The notes below the pieces were generated by a model. That model saw nothing but the letters and a program-made list of their open reading frames with translations, ran no database searches and was not told the origin of the DNA. A DNA stretch of 64,000 nt from Cladopsammia gracilis (taxonomy: Eukaryota; Cnidaria; Anthozoa; Scleractinia; Dendrophylliidae), in assembly GCA_022457155.1 (NCBI GenBank), contig JAJGOT010000737.1:231792-295791 (forward strand), given 5' to 3'. The position numbers and the translations under genes are program-made. Positions 1 through 12,350 of this stretch are shown in pieces. Within the stretch, counting starts at the first letter, position 1, and every line of letters begins with the position of its first letter.

Positions 1-84
1 AAATTTACGAATAATAAATCTTTGTTTCCTGTCATGGTGACTGGGTAAGACTGATTATGAAAAAATAATCGTTAAATAACCCAC

Positions 85-435
85 CTAGTGATAATATTTT
101 TTTGTAGTAAAAAGTTTCTATTTCATCGGGTGTAAAAGAATACGATCCTGCCATGAATGTGCGAGCGAAGTTGCTCCCATAGCTGTACCCTCTTGGCGGG
201 CTGTAAGTGAAGCCAAGGTTTGAGTAGGAACGTGACGAGGATGACGCGTAGCTGAAAATTAAAAGGTCATAACCTCTTCCAAATATAGGTCCATAGGATG
301 CGCAGCCGTATACGGAAGAAGACTTGTAATAGCTGTATTGTCCTGACTGGTTCAGTTTCACAGGCGCCCATCCTGGCTTATTTACCAAGGAGAACAGAAA
401 GGCTTGTGAATCGTACCGATAGGTGCAACTGGAAG
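85..435 (-). CDS. TLDc domain exon, C-terminal half (TLDc copy 0)
   Basis: This exon codes the second half of a TLDc domain, a fold linked to oxidative-stress resistance and V-ATPase regulation in intracellular animal proteins; its role in cnidarian-type TLDc genes is not established. The reading frame contains the family hallmark FLFSLVNKPGW and ends at the TLDc end motif FTPDEIETFYY. On the minus strand an acceptor (TTTGCACAATAG) precedes the exon and a GTGGGT donor follows at 79-84; without that splice the frame would stop at about 32. The exon is 351 nt, exactly the length of its paralogue at 4113-4463. It joins in phase to the exon at 1209-1451. Later exons would lie left of the window. 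No disrupting mutation is seen in the exon. Confidence 0.8.
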
Positions 436-1208
436 CTATTGTGCAAACAAGGAATGCAAAACATTTAACTTAACATTTAATTTGCGCGGAATATCGCCGG
501 AAACCAAGCCTTGCCTAAGCTAAGATAGGGAATGTTCATCAAGAATCATAGGTAAAAACACATGCATACACTCTTTCTTTTTTATAAGAATATTGTTTTT
601 CCGGCCCAGGCTGAATATTTCTATTTTTCTGCCGATTTTAGGATGAAAATGTTTTTGCAATATTCTTAATTATAGCTTATGGCATTTCCGTTTAAGGCTG
701 TATTGGGGTATAAATACATTACATGTACCGCTCATCATTGAACATTTGGCTATCGCTAGTGAACAGTGTTTCGTTTGTTGGCTAGTTTCGCCGTTTGGAG
801 AAAGGAATAATTTTATACAGTTAAGTAAAAACATATCATTGTATTGTATTTACAGATTTTCAACGCACGAAATTATATTCTTTTCACAATTTCAGCCTCA
901 GGTTTATTCTTAAAATATTCGTAAAATTTCGCAAATTTCAGCTTCGATATTCTTATAAAAAAGAAAGAGTGTATTAATATAATTACTTTGCCCAAGTCAA
1001 CGTTTTCAAGATGGTGGACTTTTAAATGGCGAAATATTCAAATTCCCCACCTTTGTGTCAGGGTTGGTGTGCAAATACTGGAACTGGGCAAGTAAAGTAG
1101 TCAAAATTCCCCCGGCTGTCCGACCATCCATCCCTCCGGCCCAGGAAGGAAATCAATGACCAGCGCATTGGTATAATTAACTGAGGTAAAGACAGTGACG
1201 ATACTTAC

Positions 1209-1451
1209 TCCATGATTCCTTGGTGTATCCTCCAAAGATATACTTTCCAACCTTGATGATAGAAATAGTTGGACCTTTTCCATCACACAAGGAGTGGAAT
1301 CGGGTGGAAGCCCAGCCATCCTGTGATGCTCGCCAGCAGAGTTTCCAGTCATGTCCGCTCCACACGACGGGTTTTAACAAGTTAGTAAAATTGGCCAAGT
1401 ACTCCGGGTTCTTTCCCACAATGACAGAATTGTTGAATCCCACTTTATTAC
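1209..1451 (-). CDS. TLDc domain exon, N-terminal half (TLDc copy 0)
   Basis: This exon codes the first half of the TLDc domain: WKLCWRASQDGW, then FHSLCDGKGPT, then KVGKYIFGGY, which is the canonical order of TLDc strands and the VFGAY-like motif. It is bounded on the minus strand by the acceptor GTTGCTTCAG (1452-1461) and a consensus GTAAGTAT donor (1201-1208). It is 243 nt long, phase 1 at both ends, and splices in frame to 85-435. I found no upstream 37-nt exon like that of copy I between here and 4.1 kb, so copy 0 may lack its own 5' exon or may begin further upstream. Confidence 0.8.
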
Positions 1452-2884
1452 CTGAAGCAACAGAAATAGAAAATAAGAATAATTAAAATTGATTGCGACT
1501 GTATTGAAATATGGATGGCTCCAGCGTCCTCCAAGTTTGAAAAGATTATGCTTGAACAAGTACAACTGTACAACTGAGCAGAAAAAGCAATAATTAAAAG
1601 ATGAACCAAAAGAAATCGACCTAAGAAGATTAAAACGACGCCGTTTAGAAAACTCATTTCATTTAATTGCCCGGCTATAAAAGCTATGTGGCATACAACA
1701 CTCCTGCACGTAATTTGGATGACATTCCAATTCACTATTTCTTAATTTTTTTTTTTATAGAAAACTGTTCCATTAAATGTGGTCGGATGCAAGACACTGA
1801 AGATTCTTTTTTGTGATTTTGAAAAATGTGTTCATTAAGACACATCACCTTGCAGTCTTGTCATGTGAGCTTGAATCGTTGGATCCGAAAACTTAGATTT
1901 AAATAATCTTATTTATACATTTCTTATTGTTCTTTCATCGATCATATTTTTTTCCATCCAATAGAGGAGGCTCTGTAGTTAATAAGAGGCGAGGAGTGCA
2001 AAGAGCAATCAAAGGTCAGAATGAGCGTCTGTCAGCTTTCAGTCCGCTTTCTTTTTTGTCTGTTTTCCGGAATTGCTCTATCTTTGGTCGTCACTTGGGG
2101 TGTCACTCTTTGAAGCTGTGGTATTTGAGGGGGAAGACCTTGCTTGAACATTCGGTGAAGTTATAATTTTCGCAGGGCGGAATTCTTAAATTCAAATTCG
2201 AATTCTACCAAGTAAAATAATATTCTTCACGTGAGTGGAGAATACTCTAAACATTTTCATTATTTTATTAACCTTTTTACCATAACTGTAAAATTTCTCG
2301 CGAGCTCGTTGGCTCAGAGCAAGAGAACATAATGTTCTCTTGCTCACAGCTATTGTTGGGGTACAAATCATGATATGACGTAATTGATCACGCCGCCCGC
2401 GTCTAGAGTGTGGGAAACAAATGGTTTTGGCTTCAAGAAGAATTTTACAGCCAGTTTGGTTTGAAAGATAGCTACTTTCTCTGCCCGCTTCGCTCGCAAT
2501 TCTTCACTGGTCTGTTTTGACCATGCTATGACGTCAGACCATTATTTATAAGAGGACATATAATGGCGAACTAAAATTTATTTGTTAAATATATACCAAT
2601 ATCGTCTGTAGAGTCGTGTAGGTTATGAAAATATTTCCTGTCCAGAAGATGCTTTAACAAAGTAGAAAACATTAAAAGCGCATCGTTGAGAGATATGGCA
2701 AAATGTCCTATTGTAATCTCGTCGTTTTCTATGATATTTCTGTGGATAGCAATACATTAAAAAGGTATACAACTGCAAGGCGGCATTTTATCGCCTACAG
2801 TAGGCGAATATCCCGTTTGATTTTGAAAACAGAAACGTCAGTTCCAAGAGTGAACATTGACCTTGGCAGAACACACTGAACCAC
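1452..2884. other. Intergenic/intronic stretch, no gene recognised
   Basis: Both strands show only short uninformative ORFs. A short palindrome at 2318-2344 (AGCAAGAGAACAT arms around one base) is the only ordered structure I see. I found no splice-bounded coding exon. Confidence 0.5.
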
Positions 2885-3235
2885 ACTGAACATTGACCTT
2901 GACAGGCACTAGGCAAGAGGGTCAAATAACAACTCCACCGGAAATTTTGTGAAATCCACCGTGAAACTCCACCGTGAAATTTTGCGTCACCTTTCTTTCG
3001 GTTTGTGGTTTCAAACTTGTTGTTCCCTCTTCACACTGTTCCACACTGAACATTGACCTTGACCTTGGCACCTTGAACATTGACCTGAACATTGACCTTG
3101 GCAGGCACTAGGCAAGAGGGTCAAATAACAACTCCACCGGAAATTTTGTGAAATCCACCGTGAAACTCCACCGTGAAATTTTGCGTCACCTTTCTTTCGG
3201 TTTGTGGTTTCAAACTTGTTGTTCCTTCTTCGGTG
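2885..3235. repeat. Tandem duplication with 199-bp period, about 1.8 copies
   Basis: The stretch that begins around GAACATTGACCTTG and runs through CAGGCACTAGGCAAGAGGG and the two CCACCGTGAAA blocks to TTGTTGTTCC is repeated almost exactly 199 bp later (CAGGCACTA at 2903 and at 3102). Between the copies is a slippage-like run of GACCTTG/GAACATTGACC motifs. It appears non-coding. Confidence 0.85.
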
Positions 3236-4112
3236 GATTTGTCATTTGACCTACGCGTCCATCCAAGGTCTTAATGGTCAAGTACAACAACTTGTCCCGG
3301 TCAGGCATCAAAGGCGTAAGTTAGCAAACGATGAAATGGGTTGATGGGATAAAGTTAATTTTCAAATGTGTCGGAAGGGAAACAACCAGATGAACTTAAA
3401 TAACCGCAAGCCGCATATATATTCTCCAGTCTGACTGGTCTCGACACGTTTTTAAAGATTAAAATATGACAAAAGCCAATGTTTTCACATTTTACAGTAA
3501 TACAAAAAATCGTGGAGCTTTTTTAACTAATACGTGGCCCTATTATCTCCTGTAAATTAATCATTAACTTATAGGAGAATATTGGGGACTCTGCTACATT
3601 TTTTGTCGATCCGTGGTAATTCTTACTATGGAACGTGTATGAGGTAGCTCTCACGTATTTTGACTGCAAGAGGCACATGACACCTAGTCCGCGGAATGGC
3701 CAGTACTTTTCGCATGCGCACAACCATATCATCCCGTAAGAAGCAGCCATGAATAGCTGCTTTGTCCTTGTCAGAATTCATCAGCATGGCATAGCCAGGC
3801 GTAAGGGTACCCATCGAAAATCATCGACACTGCTATTTACAGCCGAGGCGAGTGTAAGCACTCCTTCAAGGGTACTCCTAACCTTCGCGGGTTTCCTTCG
3901 GAAAAAATATTCGTAAATTCCGTAAACATAGCTTCATAATTTGGATTTGACTCAAAGTGACCATTTCTTTAATCGTCCATTAAAACAGCTATTTCATTTC
4001 ATTATGTAACGTTTAATATATATATATTTTTTAGCGATTTGCTATTTGTTTTCTGTCATGGTGACAAACTGGGTAAGACTGATTATGAAAAAATAATCGC
4101 TAAATAACCCAC

Positions 4113-4463
4113 CTGGTGATATTTCTTTTTTGTCGTAAAAAGTTTCTATTTCATTGGGTGTAAAATAATACGATCCTGCCATGAATGTTCGAGCGAAGTT
4201 GCTCCCATAGCTGTACCCGTTTGGCGGGCTGTAAGTGAAGCCAAGTTTTGAGTAGGAACGTAACGATAGTGACGCGGAGCTGGAAATTAAGATGTCATAA
4301 CCTCCTCCAAATGTAGGTCCATAAGATGCGCAGCTGTATACGGAAGAGGACTTGTAATAACTGTACTGTCCTGACTGGTTCAGTTTCACAGGCGCCCATC
4401 CTGGCTTATTTACCAAGGAGAACAGAAAGGCTTGTGAATCGTACCGATAGGCGCAACTGGAAG
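4113..4463 (-). CDS. TLDc domain exon, C-terminal half (TLDc copy I)
   Basis: Paralogue of the exon at 85-435: the same 351-nt length, the same acceptor and GTGGGT donor positions, and a closely similar product (FLFSLVNKPGW near the start, FTPNEIETFY near the end). Differences are scattered substitutions with no stop or frameshift. It splices in phase to the exon at 4980-5222. Without splicing at 4112 the frame would end at 4042. Confidence 0.8.
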
Positions 4464-4979
4464 CTATTGTGTAAACAAGGAAAGCAAAACATTTGACTTA
4501 ACATTGAAATTGCGTGGAATATCGCCGGAAACCACCTAAGCTAAGATAAGGGAATGTTCATCAAGAATCATAGGTAAAAACACGTGCATGTACAATAGAA
4601 AAGTCAAAAACAACAATGACAAAGCGAATAAAAATCCATCACTTGTAAATGCGTAAAAAGGCAGCGAGGTAAAGTAAAAAGACCGTTGATGCCAATTTAT
4701 CACAGAAGACTCCGCTAACTTCTAGGTTTTGCCTGGGTGCAATATTAATATTACTTTGCCTAACCTTTTCAAGATGGTGGATTTTTAAATGGTGAAATAT
4801 TCAAATTCCCCACCTTTGTGTCAGGGTGGATGTGCAAATGCCGAAACTGAGACAAGTAAAGTGGTCAAAATTCCCTGGCTGTCCGACCATTCATCCCTCC
4901 GGTCCAGGAAGGAAGTCATAATTGACGGCCGCATTGGTATAATTGACTGACATGAGGTAAAAACAATGACGATACTTAC

Positions 4980-5222
4980 TCCATGATTCAATGGTGTATC
5001 CTCCAAAGATATACTTTCCAACCTTGATGATAGTAACAGTTGGACCTTTTTCGTCGCACAAGGAGTGGAATCGGGTGGAAGCCCAGCCATCCTGTGATGC
5101 TCGCCAGCAGAGTTTCCAGTTATGTCCGCTCTGCACGACGGGTTTTAACAAGTTCTTTAAAATGGCCAAGTACTCTGCATTCTTTCCCACAATGACAGAA
5201 CTGTTCAAACCCACGTTATCAT
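4980..5222 (-). CDS. TLDc domain exon, N-terminal half (TLDc copy I); spans the duplication breakpoint
   Basis: 243-nt exon, phase 1 at both ends, with acceptor TGCTACAG and donor GTAAGTATC. It codes GLNSSVIVGKNAEYL, then WKLCWRASQDGW, FHSLCDEKGPT and KVGKYIFGGY. The left edge of the tandem duplication falls inside this exon at about 5093, so units II and III contain only its 5' part (21537-21666 and 36133-36262). This copy is the only one of the three that retains a full exon, so it is the likely ancestral gene. Confidence 0.8.
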
Positions 5223-5251
5223 CTGTAGCAAGAAAAACCCAAACATTAAAT

Positions 5252-5806
5252 TAAATGTTATCATCAGTTATTGAGTAGGGCTAACTTGCCAACACTGTTG
5301 AATAGACGTCTTCAAGACATATGCGTCCTAATGTACAAGGTTAAAACCTCGTGATTCCTGCTACAGTTTAAGAAACTCAGATTTTCTTTTACCCAGGTTT
5401 TACACAGTTTCATTTGGTAAACATTCTCTTCGATATTTAGGTCCCATTTTATGGAGTAAGCTGGACAAAAATGATAAAACGTGTAAATCATTAAGTGATT
5501 TTAGAAATCGAATGCGTAATAAGGATCTGACATCTCTTATTGACGATGGATGCAAAGGATGTCTTCTGTGTAATAGTTGATGTATCATCGGAAATAATCT
5601 TAGCATTTTAGCATTTTAGCGCTCAGTTTTAGTATTTTAGCTAACTATTTGTAACATTTTGTATGGTTTTTTATCTAATTAATTATCGTATCTATTTTAT
5701 TATATTAAACTGTAGGTATCCCCTATTAGTAGAGGGCTTGCCCCTCGGCTAGTTTTTTTTTCCTGACACATAAATAAAGTTTCTATCTATCTACCTATCT
5801 AATGAT
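5252..5806 (+). mobile_element. 5'-truncated LINE insertion, RT C-terminal end plus 3' tail
   Basis: In plus frames the segment codes a typical LINE RT C-terminus: NRRLQDICVLMYKVK near 5300, then FGKHSLRYLGPILW, then a basic stretch and DDGCKGCLLC near 5550, with one or more frame changes. A 3' UTR and a tail of TCTATCTATCTACC-type tetranucleotide repeat follow up to about 5805, the usual end of this LINE class. Units II and III have an uninterrupted sequence here, so the insertion is private to unit I. Confidence 0.75.
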
Positions 5807-6909
5807 ATTAAGTACACATCGATCTTAAGTGAAATGATAACACATTTTGGATGGCTCCAACGTCCAGCAAGTGAACAAATTAAAATCGAAAAAATTACTT
5901 TTCTTGAACAATTCAAATGCTACCAAGTAAACTTGCGTGAGTTTTTCCATCGACAGGGAGCAGCAGCTTGGAAACTCGTTTAGGTTAACAAGCCAAAATG
6001 CATCCGTTTTTTCTTCATTAAATTTCAACATGCATGGAAATATTTACTAACTCAGAAGATGTTTTAACAAAGTAAAGGTCAAGAAGCAAAATGACACTGA
6101 GATGCTCTTAATATACTATTCAGATAGCCCACAGGACACTACGCGCTTAATAAAGTTTTTTTTTGGTAACAAAATTACTATGTTGAAACTGATCAAGCCG
6201 GACGAGCTTTGGACTTTGGCTCGGTCCTAATCTTAAACAAAGTTTTTGGTATTCTTCAGGTTCCCCCAGTCAGGTTAGGCATTCATTCTTTGTCTGTTTG
6301 TCTTATACAGCACGACTATTTTTCGCGGTTAAATATTGTGCACGGATTCTCTTTTGCAAAAGCGGTGTAGCCCTCTCCCTCAAAAATGGAATGGTAAACA
6401 TACAATTTTCACCTTCAACGACCCAACAGATATTATAGCTAATCTCATGGCCCAGTAAAACGTATATTTTAATAACTGTTGGACCAGGATTGTGCAGTGT
6501 TGACTTTGACTTGTGGACTGCGTACTACGAAATGTGGAAAGTGGACCGTAGGCTACAGTCTGTCGATCGTGGACTGGTGGACTGTGAAGTGCGGATTGTA
6601 GACTGCTTCACATCTTGAGTGTCGCTAAAGAGACTTACACTGGGAGCGGTTTGAGTGGGGACTGGGATCAAAGACCCGTTTGAAGAGCCCGAAAAGCTAC
6701 TTGTTAGTTTATAGTTGGTCAAGTGCACTTTTGTTTTACTCGGGACGCATTTTAAGACCTCAAAAACGGCAATTTTGTGTCCAAGAATTCAGTGTGGATG
6801 TATAACTTCATAACCTCGCACTGCATAAACTAGGTGTATTGTAGTGTGACATGATGGTAGCAGAATCTTTAAAAAACACATCTTTAAGAGAACAAGATGA
6901 AAAGCTTTT

Positions 6910-7820
6910 TTAACCCTATTCAGACTGGGCTTTTTTAGGCAATCTGTGACTGGGGGAGGGGGGGAGGGGCTCCTCGGACCCCCTTCATATCTCTGGAACC
7001 AGTAAGGCTAGGACCATGAAATTTTCACACAATGTTCATCTCCATAAAAGGAAACCTCACACCTAGTTTTGACCTGCCACACCCAATTATGACGTCACAA
7101 TGACGTCATTTTTGTTTTTCCGACGTTTCTTTGATATTTTTCCATCCAGATACTGTAAAATCATCTCTTTAATTTTAAAACATAATAAATACAAACAAGG
7201 ACACACTTGTAAAGCGAGAAAAAGCAAAAAAAGGCGATAAAACTATAATTTTGAAATTATTGTCCGCCATCTTGGATCCGCCATCTTGGATTTCCTTTTT
7301 TTTTTCGTTTAAATTAACATTTAAAAAATATCTAAAAGAGAAAAGGATCAGATTGTATAAAACACGTATCAAACCAATGTCTATTATCCAAACAATGAAC
7401 TTAGAAGCGTTATTTAATAAATAGTACAAGATTTTTCTCTATAAGTAAAAGAGAGCAAAGATTTGCCTACCCCTCCCCCCCAAATATTTGATGTTAAAAT
7501 TTTTTGATGTCTTTCAAGAACTAGTCCCAAGAAAAAACTATTCTAACAAGAAAATGCACTATAAGTCAAAGAACAAGATCTTAAAATAAAAAATTCACCA
7601 TATTTTAATATTTTGAAAACCTATGTGTCAAAAACTGGTTGCCATGGCAACATGGTTAATCACACTGACATGTTATGGATACCAAAATGTCCCAAGATAA
7701 ATTCTAGGAAGAGTTAGAAAATTTCAGCCTCATAGCTATTTCGGTGTAAGAGTTATCACAATTTTACGGAGGGGGGGTTCGAAAAGCCCCCCCCCCCCCC
7801 CCCAGTCTGAATAGGGTTAA
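6910..7820. mobile_element. Non-autonomous TTAA-type (piggyBac-like) element, 911 bp
   Basis: The ends are perfect inverted repeats, TTAACCCTATTCAGACTGGG at the left and its complement at the right, with TTAA at both outer edges, as in piggyBac target duplications. No transposase frame is present. The right end is preceded by a long C run. It lies in a segment present in unit I only. The piggyBac assignment rests on the TTAA and CCC termini alone. Confidence 0.7.
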
Positions 7821-8229
7821 ATTCTCAAATAACAGTTTACTCCTTAAACGGATATTAGTTTCAATAAAAACTTTAAAGTAAAATTATATTGTACTTGTAA
7901 TAATATTTCTTGTAGTAATGTAAACATGCCTCTCTATTTTCAAATGTTTGAATGATCATTTGTCAGAGAAATCAAGTTACTGTATCATTGTGTTCTTCGC
8001 GAAGAGAAAACTTGCACAAACAATGATATTTTACTAATTTTACACTTTATGGTGTTAACATTTGTTGTGCACTTCCATAATTCTTCAATGTCTCGGTTAT
8101 CCAGTTTTACGGGAATTGGAGCCAAAACGGCCAATTTATATAACTTTCTTAAAATAGGAACCTTTCTTTCATTCTCTTAAAAGAGTCAACTGTGCCGTAC
8201 TGATCCATTAGGACTGAGCTTTGACTTAC

Positions 8230-8266
8230 CAGATGCAGAGATCATGGTTATTAAACTTGCACAAGT
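8230..8266 (-). CDS. 37-nt upstream exon of TLDc copy I
   Basis: Minus-strand microexon coding TCASLITMISAS plus one base. The acceptor is TTTTATTGACAG and the donor GTAAGTC. It ends in phase 1 with G, which joins the AT... start of the exon at 4980-5222 to give Asp, so the frame is continuous. Homologues of its 5' part occur in units II (22779-22796) and III (37374-37390), but there the donor half is missing. An exon of the same length, phase and near-identical peptide lies at 45693-45729 before an SRCR exon. The exon was identified by splice signals and paralogy, not by transcript evidence. Confidence 0.6.
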
Positions 8267-8408
8267 CTGTCAATAAAAAACAAACAGGTAGCTAAAATAA
8301 AATGAAAATAAATTAGATGGAGTAGTTAAATGTGTATTAAATTACCATGAGGCACGGCCGAATGCCTTGGTGAGAGGTTGCTTGGTGACGCCATCTGTGG
8401 CGCTATAG

Positions 8409-8584
8409 TTTTCACTCACGTGACGGGCGGCCATATTGGAGTGCTAAAACAATAGCAAATGTTTGAATAAGAATACAGCTTAAAAGTCCCATAGGATTCG
8501 TTTGGGACACCAATATGGCCGCCATTTCTTTGTTTTGGAACAACCAATATGGCCGCCGTGAAGTCACGTGAAAACACTCTACAG
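8409..8584. mobile_element. Small inverted-repeat element, about 176 bp
   Basis: Absent from units II and III, which read straight from GCGCTATAG into TCAGTT. The inserted DNA has inverted ends (TTTTCACTCACGTGAC against GTCACGTGAAAA) and internal mirrored GGCCATATTGG/CCAATATGGCC blocks. Flanking CTATAG and CTACAG could be a slightly mutated 6-bp target duplication. No coding capacity. Confidence 0.65.
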
Positions 8585-9399
8585 TCAGTTATAATTAACC
8601 GAGTTGATTCTTTGTTTTAAGTAAATTGATCGTCGTTGGTTATAAGCTACCTAAACAACTCCTACGGAGATTTAATTATAACACCAGGACTTGTAAGAAG
8701 GGTTTCAAATGAAGTAAAGGACTTCGATTTTCAGGCTCACAAGTGTCTTGAAGCTTACCGTAAATATGAGCCAGGCAGTGTTCATCATCATCATCATCAC
8801 TTTATTTCTTGCTTCCTAAAGAGAATAGACTGGAAAACAATCATACAAAATACATTTTAAGGAACTCAGCCCACCTTGGCAATATACAAATAATTCAGGA
8901 GTGCCATTTGGAATATTTATCTTTGTTGATGTGTGATAACTAAACTTGTTTAATTAACAGCAGACTTGTCAATGGTCATTTAATTTATAATGGAACTAAT
9001 AGCCGTGGTAACACTACACACTTTTACCTAGGCAAAACCAAGTTACGTTGGGTAAATTCACCAAGCATTTCCCAAGGTAAATTCATCTCGGGTTTCATTT
9101 TCCCCAAGTGAAATATCTGGGCAGTTCATACTACTATAACTGACACCAGGGGTTGTCGCGTAAAGTAAAGAGTTAAATTGATTTTGTTCTAGAAACACTG
9201 AACTTGTATCCTGTATTCCAACGGGCAAATTCTCCAAGCATTTCCCAAGGTAAATTCATCTCGGATTTCATTTTCCCCTGGTGAAATATCTAGGAAGGTC
9301 ATAATGCTATGATCGACACCTGGCGTGCGTTTCTCGAAAGTCCCCAAAACATTTCGGACCCGAAAAGCTGTGTTACGTGCAGAATGTTTACTACACAAC

Positions 9400-11360
9400 T
9401 TTAGCCGATTTGTGGGATAAAAAGTCTAACGCCTTTCGTTAGAAACTGCGTACATTTTAAAAAAATTGCTTTCGGGCCCGAAAAGTCTTCGGGAGCTTCG
9501 AGAAACGCACGCGTGGGGTTGTCGGGTAAGGTAAAGAGTTAAATTGATTTTGTTCTAGAAACACTGAACTTGTATCCCGTATTACAACGGGTACTTATTA
9601 AACTCTCGGCGCGGGACAAGCTAACCAAAAGCATCAGTCCATCCTTCCTTCTCTAGTCCATGACAAGAAAAAGAACTGTCCAGCTAACTTGCGCGATAGA
9701 AACCATATAGACGTCTTTGCAGAAACGAGACTATACCTCGTGGTTGTGAAGAGTTTTGGCACACATAAATTTATTATTCTGGCGCGAAATACACAGAGTG
9801 CATAAATTTAAATACAGTGGAAATTGATCCACGTAGCGATGACATGATCACTTGGACGGTGGCCACTATATAGATGAAACATATATACTGTACACTCAGA
9901 ATGAATAGGAAAACACATTATTAAAGTTTCAAGCCCCAAATATAAGAAAAAATCATTTGAGTTCTCACTTACGCGCTGACATCTGAAACGTTATCACTAC
10001 TGTTCAGTACTACGGAAACGTTCGCTGGGATAGTTCAAAACTTCCATCATTATTGCATTAAAACTGCTTGCAGGCGATCAACGTCAGCGGAGTACACCAA
10101 AACTGTTAGTCAAATAATCGTACAGTATATTTTTTATGAAATACAGTTTCGATTGGCGGAAAATGCAAGTGCTTTCGAGTTTTGGGAAGATTGTTTATCA
10201 GTTGAATAAAAAAAAAAATTGTCAAGGGTTTATGACCGTGTATCTTAATGAATGTTTTTGTAATTAGAAATAGGCAGGCTAGAGCGGCATAAAAATTAAA
10301 AATCGGCTGTTAGCCAAAAACAAAAAACCACTTCAAAATCAAGGTTTGCTACTAGTCCTCATTGAACAGTATAATTTTAAGTTCCCTCAGAAAAGAATAA
10401 AAGTCAGAAACCATTGATTAAAACACGCATGAAAAAAGAAACGTTTTGTTCTAAGTATCTACAGGGCAAAACAGCTATTACGGTTCATAGATATAAATTG
10501 TTTTTTTGTTTGTTCTTTTTTCTTTTTAATAATGACTTTATTTGAAAACAAACAACGTGTTTACCTTACTACGACAATGACTACAAATTAAAATAAAAAA
10601 CTAGTATAGCTACTAGACGATTGAATTGGAAGATTTAGCAAAATAATGCAACTATAAGTTTCTATTGAGTTGTTTTCATTATTCATCATAACAAAAATTA
10701 ATTTTTGACTTAATGACTAGTCGAACACAATCAAAACTAATTTGTTACGATTGCATCTCTTGATGTGTTCTTGTCATTTTTTTTTTTATCAGTTGTTCAG
10801 TATTGTGGCTTGATTACGTTCGATTGCAGAATGTTGAATTGAGTAGTTTTTTCTTGTGAGTTCGATTATGTTTAAATACTAAAGGTACGATAACTTACCT
10901 TGTGATAAAAGGCGAATACGAGCACGCCGTCGGTTGCCACTTTTCTGCTACTGCGCAATCAACAAAATACATACATTCGGGCCTTTCCTCCTTTATAATA
11001 TAAAACACAGCGGCTTTGCTCTCAAAGCTAAATTTTGAGGCTTTTATTACACGGGCTTGGGATAAAACTGAGCGACAACGAGCGAACGAACGAGTGTGAA
11101 AATTACAGTACATTCTTGGTTTTCGTTTGACATTTTTTAATTGAAAGTTCAAAAAAGGTTATTACAATGTCAGAAAAACAAATACAGACACAGGAAATTT
11201 TACTACTTACACTGCACTTATTAAATTACTATGGAGAGGAAACAATGTACCCATACAAACTAAGTGGCTAAATAAATATTATTGGCATCATAAAAGATGG
11301 TTTATTTAAGTAATAAGATCGATATTGGCACAGAAAATAAGGAAAAAGAGTTTCTTATAC
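9400..11360. other. Long non-coding stretch shared by the units
   Basis: Nearly collinear with 24470-26459 in unit II. I see only short ORFs, which accumulate no recognisable domain, and A/T-rich runs. The short frame at 10895-11152 (minus) is not preserved in unit II and I do not call it. Confidence 0.5.
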
Positions 11361-11844
11361 TACCGTAAAGTTCCAACAGTAACGACGCTCGTTACTTTCG
11401 GAATTAGCAGCCTTTGGGGCTCGTTACTTTCGTGGGGTCGTTATTTTCGGGGAACAAAAACCGTTAAATAAAGCTGGTGCGAGCTTTTTTTTCCGAAATG
11501 AAAAATAAACAACATAAAATTAAAAAAAAAAAAACATTTCAGACTCAGAGGAGGAGGGTAAACTGCTTCTAATCCATAACGCACCACTGCGTTTTAGTTT
11601 TAGTTTTTAGTTTTAATTTTAATTTGAGGAACCGTTCCAGTTGTTAATACGAAATTATACCGGTTTAATTCTTACATCGCGCCATCAGTGAACTGATGTT
11701 AAGGACGAATGGTGGCATAAGGTTCCCCCTACTTTCGGGGGCTCGCTACTTTCCGGATTTATTAGCAGCCACAAAGTTTTGACGTTACTTTCGGGGGCCG
11801 CTACTTTCGGGGGACGGGTTCGTTACTATCGGAACTTCACGGTA
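11361..11844. mobile_element. Miniature inverted-repeat element, unit I copy
   Basis: The ends are inverted repeats beginning TACCGTRAAGTTCC and continuing to AGTAACGA, with TA at the edges. The interior contains many iterations of TTACTTTCGGGG-like motifs in both orientations. The unit II copy is at 26460-26955, so it predates the duplication. No transposase. Confidence 0.65.
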
Positions 11845-12016
11845 TTAATATATAGGAATAAAGGAATTCCACTCGTATTAATAATGTTTCAAACTTTTTT
11901 CATTTTTCCTTGCAAAATAAAATTCTAAGTTTAGGATGGCTTAATTCAATTTAGCCTTGAATACTCCAATGAATAAAAAATTGAGCTAACAACAGCTGGT
12001 GCCCTCAGTGTCCTTG

Positions 12017-12350
12017 AACAATAACGATAAGATTTACGGATATCTCCCTGAGAGTAGATCATTCCATAAGTTTAATCTTTGCCTGATTGTCGCTCGTTTT
12101 TATATCTACACCGCAGCCAAAGAAAGCGAACCATATAGTTTCTTAGCCTTTAGTAAAGCTTTTGTGAAACACAAATTATCTATAGAGCCTTCAAGTGTCC
12201 GTGAATCCCTGAGCCTTTAGCCGTAAACAAGCTTGATATAGAAGTTGTATTTTGTCTGTTCCTTTTATTTCAGTTCTGTAATGTTGTTCATTGTGTGTTA
12301 ATATTGTATATTGTATTGTACTTATTAATGAACTTCAATAAAAAAAAAAA
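12017..12350 (+). mobile_element. LINE RT C-terminal remnant with poly-A tail (unit I)
   Basis: A plus-strand frame codes a C-terminal LINE-like stretch (FNLCLIVARFYIYTAA, then FSKAFVKHKLSIEP) followed by an AT-rich 3' UTR and CAATAAAAAAAAAA ending at 12350. This is the order of a 5'-truncated non-LTR retroelement. The same block is at 27128-27460 in unit II. Family assignment is by sequence style only. Confidence 0.5.

Noticed and set aside
3523..3814. Overlapping minus-strand ORFs left of TLDc copy I
   Set aside because: No recognisable domain, no paralogue near copy 0, no convincing splice sites in phase with the TLDc exons.
5825..6031. Minus-strand ORF repeated at 21727-21930 and 36318-36521
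   Set aside because: Copies are identical through duplication only; no domain, splice context or codon pattern supports a gene.
6525..6728. Minus-strand ORF conserved in all three units (also 22408-22707 and 37001-37204)
   Set aside because: Conservation is explained by the recent duplication; the product is low-complexity Ser/Thr without motifs, and the frame lengths differ among units.
8636..8860. ORF with a run of six histidines, resembling a vector His tag
   Set aside because: The run comes from a CAT trinucleotide microsatellite whose length differs in units II and III; the surrounding sequence is genomic and not vector-like.
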